Assembly (NCBI RefSeq): GCF_020131355.1
Contig: NZ_JAHLEL010000014.1
Span: 310,001-374,000 of the forward strand
Source of the DNA: Pseudonocardia sp. ICBG1293
GTDB taxonomy: Bacteria; Actinomycetota; Actinomycetes; Mycobacteriales; Pseudonocardiaceae
Length of the DNA: 64,000 nucleotides
Direction: 5' to 3'
Shown: in pieces, positions 54,191 to 62,678 of the stretch
How the letters are laid out: the number at the start of each line of letters is the position of its first letter
Numbering within the stretch: the stretch's first letter is position 1
The notes under the pieces: generated by a model
Database searches by the model: none
What the model was told of the DNA's origin: nothing
Seen by the model: only the letters and a program-made list of their open reading frames with translations
Made by a program: the position numbers and the translations under genes

Positions 54191-55170
54191 GAGGTCGCGC
54201 GGATTGGTCACAGCTTGGCCGCGGTCGAGTGTCTGGGGGCGAGGGCGGGTACGGGCCTGCCGATCATGAAGTTATCTACGCTTCGTGATCGTCTGGAGGC
54301 CGCGTGCCCACCCTGCCATCATGGCTGACCGAGCCGTTGTGGGACCAGTTCACCGCGCTGCTGCCTCATCGAGACGAGTTCGATCCCACCCATCCGCTGG
54401 GCTGCCATCGCCGCCGGATCGCGGATCGGATCGTGTTCGACAAGCTCCTGCAGGTACTGCGGTTCGGCTGCTCGTATGAGGGCATCGCTGACAGCACCTG
54501 CTCGGCGACCACCATCCGCGATCGTCGTGACGAGTGGATCAGGCTCGGGGTCTTCGCCCAGCTGCGTCGGATCGTCCTGGACGCCTACGACCGCATCGTC
54601 GGTCTGCTGCTGCACGACATCGCCGTCGATGGCGCCATCACCAAGGCCCCCGGCGGCGGCGAGGTCGCCGGTCCGTCGCCGGTGGACCGGCGCAAACAGG
54701 GTATGAAACGTTCGGTGCTCGTCGAGGGATACGGCATCCCGCTGGGCCGAGTCCTGGCCGGAGCCAACCGGCACGACTCCCCGCTACTGGGCCCCACCCT
54801 CGACCGCCTCGATGCTCTCGGCCCGCTGCCCGACGACATCACCGTGCACCTCGACGCCGGCTATGACTCCGGCAAGACCCGCGACACGCTGGCCGAACGA
54901 GGCCTGCACGGCGAGATCGCGCACAAGGGTGAGAAAGCGCCGATCCAGGCCACCCGCCGCTGGCACGTCGAGCGGACCAACGCTTGGCACAACAGCTTCA
55001 ACCGGCTGCAGCGCTGCTACGAACGACGAGAAATCGTCGTCGACGCGTTCTTCGACCTCGCCGACACGATCGTCACACTCCGTAGCTTGATTCGGCAGGC
55101 CTGGACCACACACCGCTGGAACGCCCGACCTGCACGACGTCCATGATCACCAACCAATCCGCGCGACCTC
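54191..55170 (+). mobile_element. 980-bp IS5-family element, copy 3
   Basis: Complete copy with the 18-bp termini GAGGTCGCGCGGATTGGT and TAA on both sides (54188-54190 and 55171-55173). It abuts the inverted MITE through the shared TAA. Identical to copies 1 and 2 as far as compared. It inserted between the promoter and the ribosome binding site of the SnoaL-like gene. Confidence 0.95.
54304..55146 (+). CDS. IS5-family transposase of the 980-bp IS, copy 3 (280 aa)
   Basis: Same protein as at 3198-4040 and 9520-10362 (D109, D184, E223; GTG start after GGAGG). It lies in the same direction as the downstream SnoaL-like gene, so transcription from the IS could read into it. Confidence 0.95.
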   Translation: MPTLPSWLTEPLWDQFTALLPHRDEFDPTHPLGCHRRRIADRIVFDKLLQVLRFGCSYEGIADSTCSATTIRDRRDEWIRLGVFAQLRRIVLDAYDRIVGLLLHDIAVDGAITKAPGGGEVAGPSPVDRRKQGMKRSVLVEGYGIPLGRVLAGANRHDSPLLGPTLDRLDALGPLPDDITVHLDAGYDSGKTRDTLAERGLHGEIAHKGEKAPIQATRRWHVERTNAWHNSFNRLQRCYERREIVVDAFFDLADTIVTLRSLIRQAWTTHRWNARPARRP

Positions 55171-55173
55171 TAA

Positions 55174-55294
55174 GAGGTCGTTTCAGAACGACTTGTCGAG
55201 TTTCCATTGACCCCTCGACGACAGATCAAACGGCAGGTCAGATAGCCGCTTGTCGTCTACAACAGACACGTCGACCTCGTTCTGAAATGACCTC
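55174..55294 (-). mobile_element. 121-bp MITE, copy 2 (inverted)
   Basis: Exact reverse complement of 1442-1562, 121 bp, with the same GAGGTCRTTTCAGAACGA termini and TAA on both sides (55171-55173 and 55295-55297). It lies directly between the third 980-bp IS and the ribosome binding site of the SnoaL-like gene. No coding capacity. Confidence 0.9.
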
Positions 55295-55306
55295 TAAGGA
55301 GTGGGC

Positions 55307-55777
55307 ATGGTCGTGGACGACATCGCCGACCGTCGTGCGGCGGCGCAGCACGCTGTGGCCGAGCACCTACGGCTGACCGCCGCGGGACGCGTCGACGAAT
55401 GGGTGGAGCTGTTCGCCCCGGACGCGGTGCTCGAGTTCCCGTTCGCCCCGGCCGGCGTGTCGCCACGGGTCGCCGGACGCGATGCGCTGATCGCGCACAT
55501 GCGTCGTTTCCCCGAGACCTTCGACGTGGAGTTCGTCGATCTGGTCTTCCACGAGACCGTCGATCCGAGCCTCGTGATCGCCGAGTTCCGTTCGACGGGT
55601 ACGGCGCGGCCGACCGGCAAGCCCTACGAGCAGACCTGCATCTCGGTCGTCCGGACCGATGACGACGCCCGCATCACCCACTACCTGGACTACTGGAACC
55701 CGTTGGTGGCGATCGAGGCACTCGCACCGGACGATGTGACGTCCGGCTCCGACCTCAGTGCTCCTTTCGGCACCTGA
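55307..55777 (+). CDS. SnoaL/NTF2-like protein (156 aa)
   Basis: Small cone-shaped-fold protein of the SnoaL/NTF2-like superfamily: RVDEWVELFAPDAVLEFPFA, GRDALIAHMRRFPETFDVEF, and VVRTDDDARITHYLDYWNPL. Members include isomerases and hydratases of small organics; the function here is unknown. ATG 55307 has GGAG five bases upstream; a GTG at 55301 is less likely. The IS and MITE inserted directly before this ribosome binding site, so transcription must now come from the insertion or from read-through. Confidence 0.8.
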   Translation: MVVDDIADRRAAAQHAVAEHLRLTAAGRVDEWVELFAPDAVLEFPFAPAGVSPRVAGRDALIAHMRRFPETFDVEFVDLVFHETVDPSLVIAEFRSTGTARPTGKPYEQTCISVVRTDDDARITHYLDYWNPLVAIEALAPDDVTSGSDLSAPFGT

Positions 55778-55875
55778 GGGGGCCGCGCCCGCCTCGACGG
55801 GACCGCGAGTCCGCCCGGCACCTCGCCGTCGACGGCCACCGCCCCTCCCGATGAGCCGGCACGACGCGCGTGGGC

Positions 55876-56424
55876 TCACCCGCGCAGCACACGGGCCCAC
55901 GGCTCGTCGGTCTCCTGCAGGTCCAGCGCGGCGACCACGGTGTCGAGCATGCCGTCGGCGAACCAGTGACGGACGACCTGCTCGTCCCCGCCCAGGAGCT
56001 CACCGACCAGTGCCACCTGGCTCGCGTAGCAGGCCCGTACGGCGGCGCCCACCGACGGCTCGGTCGCAGCGCAGTTGGCCTGGAGGAGGAAGCGCAGGAC
56101 GTCGCGGTCACCGATGATCCCCGCCCAGGCCGCCCTCGTCGCCCGCAGCGCGCCGTCGCGGCCGGTGTCCGGGCTCCCGATCCGCGTGGCATGGGCCCGC
56201 AGCGCCTCGGACAGGAGCCGCGAGACCCGGCGGACCGCCTCGACGAACAACGCCTCCTTGCCGGGGAACAGGCGGGCCACGTAGGGCTGGGAGATCCCGG
56301 CCCGGTCGGCGATCTCCTGCGTCGTGGTTCCGTACAGCCCCCGGCGCGCGAAGCAGGCGATGGCGGCGTCCAGCACGGCCTCACGGCGCTGATCGCTCTT
56401 GACGTGCGTGCCTGCGGCGGGCAT
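55876..56424 (-). CDS. TetR-family regulator (182 aa)
   Basis: N-terminal HTH: AAIACFARRGLYGTTTQEIA then DRAGISQPYVARLFPGKEAL, typical TetR. The C-terminal ligand domain has RFLLQANCAATEPSVGAAV. ATG 56424 fits; an ATG at 56436 would add four residues. It is convergent with the SnoaL-like gene and may control its neighbour or the downstream methyltransferase operon. Ligand unknown. Confidence 0.88.
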   Translation of the reverse strand: MPAAGTHVKSDQRREAVLDAAIACFARRGLYGTTTQEIADRAGISQPYVARLFPGKEALFVEAVRRVSRLLSEALRAHATRIGSPDTGRDGALRATRAAWAGIIGDRDVLRFLLQANCAATEPSVGAAVRACYASQVALVGELLGGDEQVVRHWFADGMLDTVVAALDLQETDEPWARVLRG

Positions 56425-56695
56425 GCCCCCAGTCAATCACGCGATCCACCCTCGGTCGGCGCTCGACGCCCTCGCCGGGTCGGACCGGCGCCGCGGCGCA
56501 TCGTCCCCGTCGCGACCGCCGAGACCCCCTCCGCCCGCGTCCGGCGGCGACCCACCGGCGTCCCCGCCCGCCGCACCCCGGGAGCGGACCTCGTCGGGGG
56601 TATCACCGGCACCTCCCGAGCCGGGCACGGTCGACGGCGCCGGCAGCGTGGTAGGTATCGGTCCTCGCGACCACGATCGCCCCGGAGGTGCCCCC

Positions 56696-57370
56696 GTGAC
56701 CGGACCGGTCCCCCGTCCCGCCGATCTCGACGCCGTGCGGGACTCCTACGACCGCGTCGCCGCCCGGTACGTCGAGCTGGTCGTCGACACCGGGATCGGC
56801 GACGTCGGAGCCCACCCCTGGCTGCGCGCCGCCATGGACGTCTTCGCCGACGCCGTCCGGGGGCGCGGCCCGGTCCTAGACGTCGGCTGCGGGCCGGGTC
56901 AGGTCACCGCCCACCTGGTCGAGCGCGGCGTCGACGCCTCCGGGGTGGACCTCTCCCCCGCGATGGTCGCGCAGGCCCGCCGGCTCCACCCGCACTGCCG
57001 CTTCGCGGTCGGGTCGGCGACCGAGCTGGGGGTCCCGGACGGTTCGCTGGCCGGGGTGCTGGGCTGGTGGTCGCTGTTCAACCTGCCCCGCGACGTCCTG
57101 CCACCGGTCCTGGCCTCCTTCACCCGCGCACTCGCCCCCGACGGGCGGCTGATCATGGCCACCCACGTCGGCGACGGCGATCTCGTCCGGACCGAGGCCT
57201 ACGGCGGCGTGCCCGTCCGCTGGATCACCCACCTGTGGCAGCCCGAGCAGCTGCGGGACCTCATCGAGGGCGCCGGGCTGTGCCCCGAGGCCGAGGTCCG
57301 GCTCCCCGCCCAGGGCGCGGGCGGGGCGGGCGTGGTGATCGTCGCCCGCGCACCGGGCCCGGCAGAATGA
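56696..57370 (+). CDS. Class I SAM-dependent methyltransferase (224 aa)
   Basis: Rossmann-fold methyltransferase with motif I VLDVGCGPGQVTAHL, the acidic SAM contact GVDLSPAMV, and the motif IV/post regions VPDGSLAGVLGWWSLFNLPR. The substrate is not evident. GTG 56696 has GGAGG upstream. Its stop overlaps the start of the tyrosine recombinase (ATGA), an unusual coupling. Confidence 0.85.
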   Translation: MTGPVPRPADLDAVRDSYDRVAARYVELVVDTGIGDVGAHPWLRAAMDVFADAVRGRGPVLDVGCGPGQVTAHLVERGVDASGVDLSPAMVAQARRLHPHCRFAVGSATELGVPDGSLAGVLGWWSLFNLPRDVLPPVLASFTRALAPDGRLIMATHVGDGDLVRTEAYGGVPVRWITHLWQPEQLRDLIEGAGLCPEAEVRLPAQGAGGAGVVIVARAPGPAE

Positions 57371-58395
57371 CCGCCGTGACCGACCCCGTGCCGGACCCCG
57401 TGCCCGGCGGCGAGCTGCTCGCACCGCAGGTGGACCTGCCCCTGACCGAGCAGGAGGCCGCCTACGTCGCCGCCGCCCGCTCGGCCAACACCCGGCGCGG
57501 CTACGCCTCGGACTGGCGGGAGTTCAGCGGGTGGTGCGCCCGGCACGGGCACCGGCCGCTGCCCGCGGCCCCCGAGGCGCTGTCGGGCTACATCACCGAG
57601 CTCGCGGGTGCCGGGGCGAAGGTCGGGACCATCAGCCGCCGGCTGTCGTCGGTCCGGTTCGTGCACCTGATGCGCGACCTGCCCGACCCCACCGACGCCC
57701 GTCGCGTCACCGCCGTCTGGGAGGGCATCCGCCGCACCCACGGCGCCCCGCCGGTGCAGGCGCGGCCGTTGATGCCGCCCGACCTCGACGACGTCGTCGA
57801 CGCCTGCCCCGCCGTCCGCAGTTCGCGGGCACGCGCCGACGAGGAGGACCTCGCCGGGCTGCGCGACCGGGCCCTGCTGCTCGTCGGGTTCTTCTCCGCG
57901 CTGCGCCGCTCGGAGCTGGCCGCGCTCACCGTCGCCGACATCGCCGACCACCCCCGCGGACGCGTCCTGTCGATCCCCCGGTCCAAGACCAACCCCTACG
58001 GCACCGAGCCCGAGCTGGTCGTCCTCCCGCACGCCCACCGGGCCACGCGCTGCCCGGTCACCGCGCTGCGGGCCTGGCTCGGCGCCGCCGGGATCACCGA
58101 GGGCCCGGTGCTGCGCAAGGTCACCCGTGGGAACCGGGTCACCGACGGTCCGCTGCACCCCGAGTCGGTCAACGCGATCGTGCAGCGTGCCGTGGCCCGC
58201 GCCGACATCGGCCCCGGCCCCTGGTCCGCGCACTCGCTGCGCGCGGGCCACGTGACCTACGCCCACCAGCGGGGCGCCTCCGACCGGGCCATCGCCCACC
58301 AGACCCGGCACCGTTCCCTGGCCACCGTCGGCACCTACATCCGGATCGACAACGCCTGGGAGGACAACTCCGCCGCCCTGCTGGCCGGGCTGTAG
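57367..58395 (+). CDS. Tyrosine recombinase/integrase (342 aa)
   Basis: Phage-integrase-type enzyme: a SAM-like N-terminal core-binding part (SANTRRGYASDWREFSGWCA) and a catalytic domain with Arg in FFSALRRSELAAL, the His-x-x-Arg box AHSLRAGHVTYAHQ, a later TRHRSLAT with the second His, and the nucleophile Tyr in VGTYIRIDN. No att site or adjacent xis was identified. ATG 57367. It is co-transcribed with a methyltransferase and followed 2 bp later by a peptidase gene, so it looks chromosomal rather than part of a recognisable integrated element. Confidence 0.85.
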   Translation: MTAVTDPVPDPVPGGELLAPQVDLPLTEQEAAYVAAARSANTRRGYASDWREFSGWCARHGHRPLPAAPEALSGYITELAGAGAKVGTISRRLSSVRFVHLMRDLPDPTDARRVTAVWEGIRRTHGAPPVQARPLMPPDLDDVVDACPAVRSSRARADEEDLAGLRDRALLLVGFFSALRRSELAALTVADIADHPRGRVLSIPRSKTNPYGTEPELVVLPHAHRATRCPVTALRAWLGAAGITEGPVLRKVTRGNRVTDGPLHPESVNAIVQRAVARADIGPGPWSAHSLRAGHVTYAHQRGASDRAIAHQTRHRSLATVGTYIRIDNAWEDNSAALLAGL

Positions 58396-58397
58396 CC

Positions 58398-59355
58398 GTG
58401 CCCCGGTACCCGCCGATCGAGCCCTACGACGCCGGGACCCTCACCACCACCGACGGCCAGTCCCTGTACTGGGAGACCTGCGGCAACCCCCGCGGCCACC
58501 CCGCCCTGCACCTGCACGGCGGCCCCGGGTCGGGCTCCACGGCAGGCGCGCGCCGGTACTTCGACCCCGAGCGGTACCGGATCGTGCTGTTCGACCAGCG
58601 CGGCTGCGGCCGCAGCAGGCCGCTCGCCTCCGACCCCGACGTCGACCTCGGACGCACCCAGACCACGCAGCTGCTGCTCGACGACATCGAGCGGCTCCGC
58701 GAGCTGCTGGCGATCCCCTCCTGGGTGGTGCGGGGCGGCTCCTGGGGCACCACCCTCGCGCTGGCCTACGCCCGGGCCCACCCGCAGCGCGTCGACGCGC
58801 TCGTCCTCGCCGCGGTCACGACGACGACCGCGCGGGAGGTCCGCTGGATCACCGAGGACATGCGCCGGATCTTCCCCGCCGCGTGGGACCGGTTCGCCGG
58901 CGCCGTGCCCGCCCATCTGCGCGGCACCCCCCTCGTCGACGCCTACGCGACCCTGCTCGCCGACCCGGACCCGGAGGTCCCACGCCGCCGGTGAGTGGTG
59001 CCGCTGGGAGGACACCCACGTCTCCCTCGCGCCGGGCCACGCGCCGAGCCCCCGCTACGACGACCCGGCGTTCCGGCTGGTGTTCGCCCGGCTGGTCACG
59101 CACTACTGGCGGCATGCCGCCTTCCTCCCCGACGGCGCCCTGCTCCGCGGCGCGGCACGGCTCGCCGGGATCCCCGGTGTGCTCGTCCACGGGCGCTACG
59201 ACGTCAGTGGTCCGCCGGACATCGCCTGGGACCTGCACCGGCGCTGGCCGGGGAGCGAGCTGCGGCTCATCGACGACGCCGGGCACGGCGGTGGCGGCGC
59301 CTTCACCGACGCCGTCGTCGACGCCCTGGACCGGGTCCTCCCCCCTCGTCGCTGA
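58398..59355 (+). pseudogene. pip: Proline iminopeptidase, one frameshift
   Basis: S33 peptidase that removes N-terminal proline. HGGPGSGSTAGARRYFDP with the oxyanion hole and RIVLFDQRGCGRSRP, the nucleophile elbow VRGGSWGTTLALAY, then in another frame the family segment GEWCRWEDTHVSLAP, Asp in LVHGRYDVSGPP and His in DDAGHGGGG. The frame changes near 58974-58984; removal of one base restores about 318 residues, the family length. GTG 58398 starts 2 bp after the recombinase stop. Real mutation or sequencing error. Confidence 0.88.
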
Positions 59356-59482
59356 CCAGCCCCCACCGGGCCCACCACGGCGGGGCCGCAGCCCCGGACC
59401 GTCCGCCCCCGGCCGGCGCGGAGGCGGCTTCCGTGGTCGTGGGCGGGTCGGGTGGTCGTCGTTTCGTCGACGGATCGTTGGC

Positions 59483-59499
59483 GTCAACGTTTCGTTGAC
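59483..59499. promoter_or_regulatory. 17-bp palindrome, possible operator site 1
   Basis: GTCAACGTTTCGTTGAC is a perfect 7-bp inverted repeat with a 3-bp centre. A related site lies 325 bp downstream. Likely bound by a dimeric regulator; the regulator is unknown. Confidence 0.5.
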
Positions 59500-59807
59500 C
59501 ACGGTGCCCACGGATGTCCGGAGCCGTCCCGGCGGGGTGCGAGTGGGCGCATCCGAGGCGGGCTCCGGGGGCGTCGTCGGCGCCCGCGTCGACGACGGGG
59601 GCCCGCCCGTGCGCGGGCAGCTGCACCGGGCGACACCCCGGCCACTGCGGTGTGGGGCGCCGGCATGGTGCGGGCCGGTCCCGGTGCTCACCCCGGGCCG
59701 CGCCGAGGTGCCGCCGGTCCTGGGCACGGCGGCAGCCGCGCGGGCGCCGACCCCTCCCCCGGGCTCCCGGTCCGTGGGTGTCGCTGTTCGGTTGACCGCG
59801 CGTCGGC

Positions 59808-59824
59808 GTCAATGATTCCTTGAC
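59808..59824. promoter_or_regulatory. 17-bp palindrome, possible operator site 2
   Basis: GTCAATGATTCCTTGAC matches site 1 in both GTCAA/TTGAC arms and the centre T residues. It lies 33 bp before the -35 box of the luciferase-like gene, a position suited to control of that promoter. Confidence 0.5.
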
Positions 59825-59856
59825 ACTGTGATCCCTGCGCCGCGGTCGCCGGCGCG

Positions 59857-59886
59857 TTGACCCTCCGCCCACGGCGCGCCTACATT
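59857..59886 (+). promoter_or_regulatory. Probable promoter of the luciferase-like gene
   Basis: TTGACC (59857-59862) and TACATT (59881-59886) with an 18-bp spacer, followed by a 56-bp leader to the start codon. The best -35/-10 match seen in the window. Confidence 0.55.
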
Positions 59887-59942
59887 CCGGGAACGATCCC
59901 CGGTGCCGACACCGTGCACCCCGCCCGTCGCAGGAGTGCACC

Positions 59943-60974
59943 CTGTCCACGATCCCGCTGTCGTGCCTGGACCTGAACCCGGTCCGGCCCGGCGGAACCG
60001 CCGCCGACGTCGTCGCCGACGCCGTCGCGCTCGCGCAGCAGGCCGAGGCGCTCGACATGCGGCGCTACTGGGTCGGTGAGCACCACCTCGCCCCCACGCT
60101 CGGGTCGACCAGCCCGATGGTCCTGCTGTCCCACCTCGCGGCCCGCACCGGGCGCATCCGGCTCGGCGTCGCCGCGACGCCGGTCGCCTACCACCCGCCA
60201 CTGCGTCTGGCCGAGGACGCCACCCTGCTCTCGGCGCTGTCCGGCGGCCGTGCCGACCTCGGGCTGGGCCGGTCCGTCGCCGCCCGTACACCGCGCACCG
60301 TGGGGGTCGAGCACGACCGCGCCCACGTCGAGGCCCGGTTGCTCGAACGCGGCCTGGGCTCGTTCTCCGGGCGCTGCGACCAGCTCCTGCGCCTGCTCGC
60401 CGGCAAGGAGCCGGGACTGCAGGGGGCACCGGTCGAGCTGCTCGAGGCCGTACCCCCGCAGGTCTGGGTGCACGCGGCCGGAGCGGGCGAGAGCGCCGAC
60501 TACGCCGCCCGCAACGGGCTGCCGATGGGCGTCGCCTACTTCTCCCGGCCGGGTACCGTGCTGGAGGCGATCGACCTGTACCGGGAACGGTTCGTGCCCG
60601 GCCCCTACCGGGACCGCCCGTACGTGGCGATCGCCGTGTCGGCACTGGCCGCGGACACCGACGACGAGGCGGCGTCCCTGGGCACGGGCTACGACGTCTG
60701 GCTGCGCGGACTCGCCCTCGACGGCGGCAGGCACCACTACCCCACCGCCGCCGAACGGGCCGATCTCCCGCCGCTGGACCCCGACGAGCTGGTCGCCCTG
60801 GACGACCGGCTGCGCACCCGGGTCGTGGGCCGGGCCGACGTGGTCGCACACCGGCTCGCCGCGATCGTCGAGGCCGCGGAGGCCGACGAGCTGGTCGTCG
60901 AGACCGTGGCCCCCACCCTCGCCGACCGCCTGCGTTCCTACGAGCTGCTCGCCCGGGCCTGGGCCCGGCTCTGA
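59943..60974 (+). CDS. Luciferase-like (LLM class) flavin-dependent monooxygenase with apparent CTG start
   Basis: About 343 residues of the bacterial-luciferase-like TIM-barrel family: N-terminal STIPLSCLDLNPVRPGGTAA, RRYWVGEHHLAPTLGS, IRLGVAATPVAYHPPLRLAE and LSGGRADLGLGRSV. The expected initiator in this family (MSTIPLS...) is here CTG at 59943, with AGGAG seven bases upstream; no ATG, GTG or TTG fits between the stop-free frame and this point, and the next in-frame ATG at 60057 would remove 38 conserved residues. Flavin source and substrate unknown. Convergent with the symporter gene. Confidence 0.82.
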   Translation: MSTIPLSCLDLNPVRPGGTAADVVADAVALAQQAEALDMRRYWVGEHHLAPTLGSTSPMVLLSHLAARTGRIRLGVAATPVAYHPPLRLAEDATLLSALSGGRADLGLGRSVAARTPRTVGVEHDRAHVEARLLERGLGSFSGRCDQLLRLLAGKEPGLQGAPVELLEAVPPQVWVHAAGAGESADYAARNGLPMGVAYFSRPGTVLEAIDLYRERFVPGPYRDRPYVAIAVSALAADTDDEAASLGTGYDVWLRGLALDGGRHHYPTAAERADLPPLDPDELVALDDRLRTRVVGRADVVAHRLAAIVEAAEADELVVETVAPTLADRLRSYELLARAWARL

Positions 60975-61000
60975 GCCGGGCCCACCCGACGGGTCAGAGC
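60968..61000. terminator. Weak bidirectional hairpin over two stop codons
   Basis: GCTCTGA (60968-60974) and TCAGAGC (60994-61000) form a 7-bp stem around a GC-rich 19-nt loop; each arm includes the stop codon of a convergent gene (luciferase-like and symporter). Weak compared with other hairpins here. Confidence 0.4.
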
Positions 61001-62558
61001 ATCGCGCGCTCGGACGGCTCCACCTCGGTGACCTCGCCGGAGGCCAGCTTCGCGCGGAACGCGCGGACCTCCCGCTTCACCACCGGGGCCAGCACGTACA
61101 GGCCCAGGATGTTGAAGAACGCGAGCAGGAACAGGACCGCGTCGGCGAAGTCGAGCACGCTCCCCAGGGTCAGCACCGAGCCGACGATCACGAAGAAGCA
61201 GAAGATCGCCTGGTAGATGCGCTCGGTCACGACGTTCTTGCCGAACAGGTACGTCCAGGCCTTCTGACCGTAGTAGCCCCACGTGATGATCGTGGACACG
61301 GCGAACAGGAACACCGCGACCGCCAGCACGTAGGGGAACCACGGCAGGACCGTGGCGAACGCGTCGGAGGTGACGAGCACGCCGTCGGCCACCTCGTCGC
61401 CACCGGTGGCGAACGCGGTCGCCTGGGCCTGCTGCCAGAACGGCGTGCCGGCGATGACGATCGTCAGCGCCGTCATGGTGCAGATGACCACGGTGTCGAC
61501 GAACGGCTCGATCAGGGCCACGTAGCCCTCGGTGGCCGGGTTCTTCGTCCGCACCGCCGAGTGCGCGATCGGCGACGAGCCCAGGCCCGCCTCGTTCGAG
61601 AACGCCGCCCGCTGGAAGCCCACGATCATCGCGCCCAACGCGCCCCCGACGACACCCTCCGCGGAGAACGCACCCGCCAGGATGAGCCCGACCGCCGTGG
61701 GGACCTGCGCGATGTTCACCGCGATGACGACCAGGCAGGCGGTGACGTAGACGATCGCCATCGCCGGGACGAGGCGGCCGGTGACCGCGCCGACGGACTT
61801 GATGCCGCCGAACACGACCGCCCCGACGAGCGCCGCCAGCAGCAGACCGAAGACGAACGCGGCGCCGCCGCTGCCGAGCAGTCCGGTCTCGCCGCCGGTG
61901 ACGTTGCGGAGCTGGGCGAAGGTCTGGTTGGCCTGGAACATGTTCCCGCCGGCGACCCCGAAGAAGAGGATCATCACCGCCGCACCGGCCGCCAGCACCT
62001 TCCCCAGGCCGCGGCCGAAGGCGTTCGGGATGCGCTCGGCCACGCCGATCCGCAGGTAGTGCATCGACCACCGGACACGGTGCCGTCGGCGTGCACCTCG
62101 CGGTACTTCACCCCGAGGGTGCACTCGACGAACTTGGTCGCCATGCTCAGCAGACCGGCGACGATCATCCAGAAGGTCGCGCCCGGCCCGCCGACGGTGA
62201 CCGCGACGCCGACCCCGGCGATGTTGCCGAGCCCGACGGTCCCGGACAGGGCGGAGGCCAGCGCCTGGAAATGGGTGATCTCCCCCGGCTCGTCGCGACG
62301 GGTGTAGCGGCCGCGGACGATGCGCAGGGCGAGCCCGATGTTGCGGAACTGGACGAACCCGAAGTACAGGGTGAACAGCACGCCCGCCAGGATCAGCCAG
62401 CCGACGATGATCGGGAAGTCGGCGCCGAGGACGGTCACCTCGTAGAAGACGATGCCGGACAGCCCGGAGGAGATGGGGTCGAACACCGAGTTGATCGAGT
62501 TCTCGATGTTCTCGAGCACGCCGGGTTGCGACGGCACCGTGGACGGGAGGGAGGACAT
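60994..62558 (-). pseudogene. Sodium:alanine symporter (AGCS family), one frameshift
   Basis: Multi-helix amino-acid:cation symporter. N-terminal frame: VFTLYFGFVQFRNIGLALRI-like segment and ALSGTVGLGNIAGVGVAVTV with GGPGATFWMIVAG, the AGCS signature; second frame: GLGKVLAAGAAVMILFFGVA, GFQRAAFSNEAGLGSSPIAH and WGYYGQKAWTYLFGKN. The frame changes near 62064-62072 (GGTGGTCGATGC on the coding strand); one added base gives about 521 residues reading through GTVSGG to MHYLRIG. ATG 62558. May be a sequencing error. Confidence 0.88.
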
Positions 62559-62678
62559 GATCGGCTACCTCACCCGATCGCCACTCGAACCGCAACAATC
62601 CGGACGAACAGTTACATGATCGTCCTTATCGGGCAGTGACACCGGCCGGATCGCCGGGGCGCCACGGCCGGCCGCGGG

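Larger units (their letters stand above)
59356..59942. other. Intergenic region with paired palindromes (587 bp)
   Basis: No gene supported. It contains two related 17-bp inverted repeats (59483-59499 and 59808-59824) and a promoter for the luciferase-like gene (59857-59886). The rest is unremarkable high-GC sequence. Confidence 0.55.

Noticed and set aside
3174..55170. A 52-kb composite transposon bounded by IS copies 1 and 3
   Set aside because: Each copy has its own TAA or TTA on both sides, which shows separate insertions, and the DNA between is mixed chromosomal content with no accessory theme.
57367..58395. An integrated phage or genomic island driven by the tyrosine recombinase
   Set aside because: No att repeats, tRNA, excisionase or phage genes are nearby; neighbours are ordinary chromosomal genes.
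59357..59823. Several 60-290 codon open frames in the intergenic region before the luciferase-like gene
   Set aside because: No family resemblance and no ribosome binding sites; low-complexity Arg/Pro/Gly composition typical of random high-GC frames.
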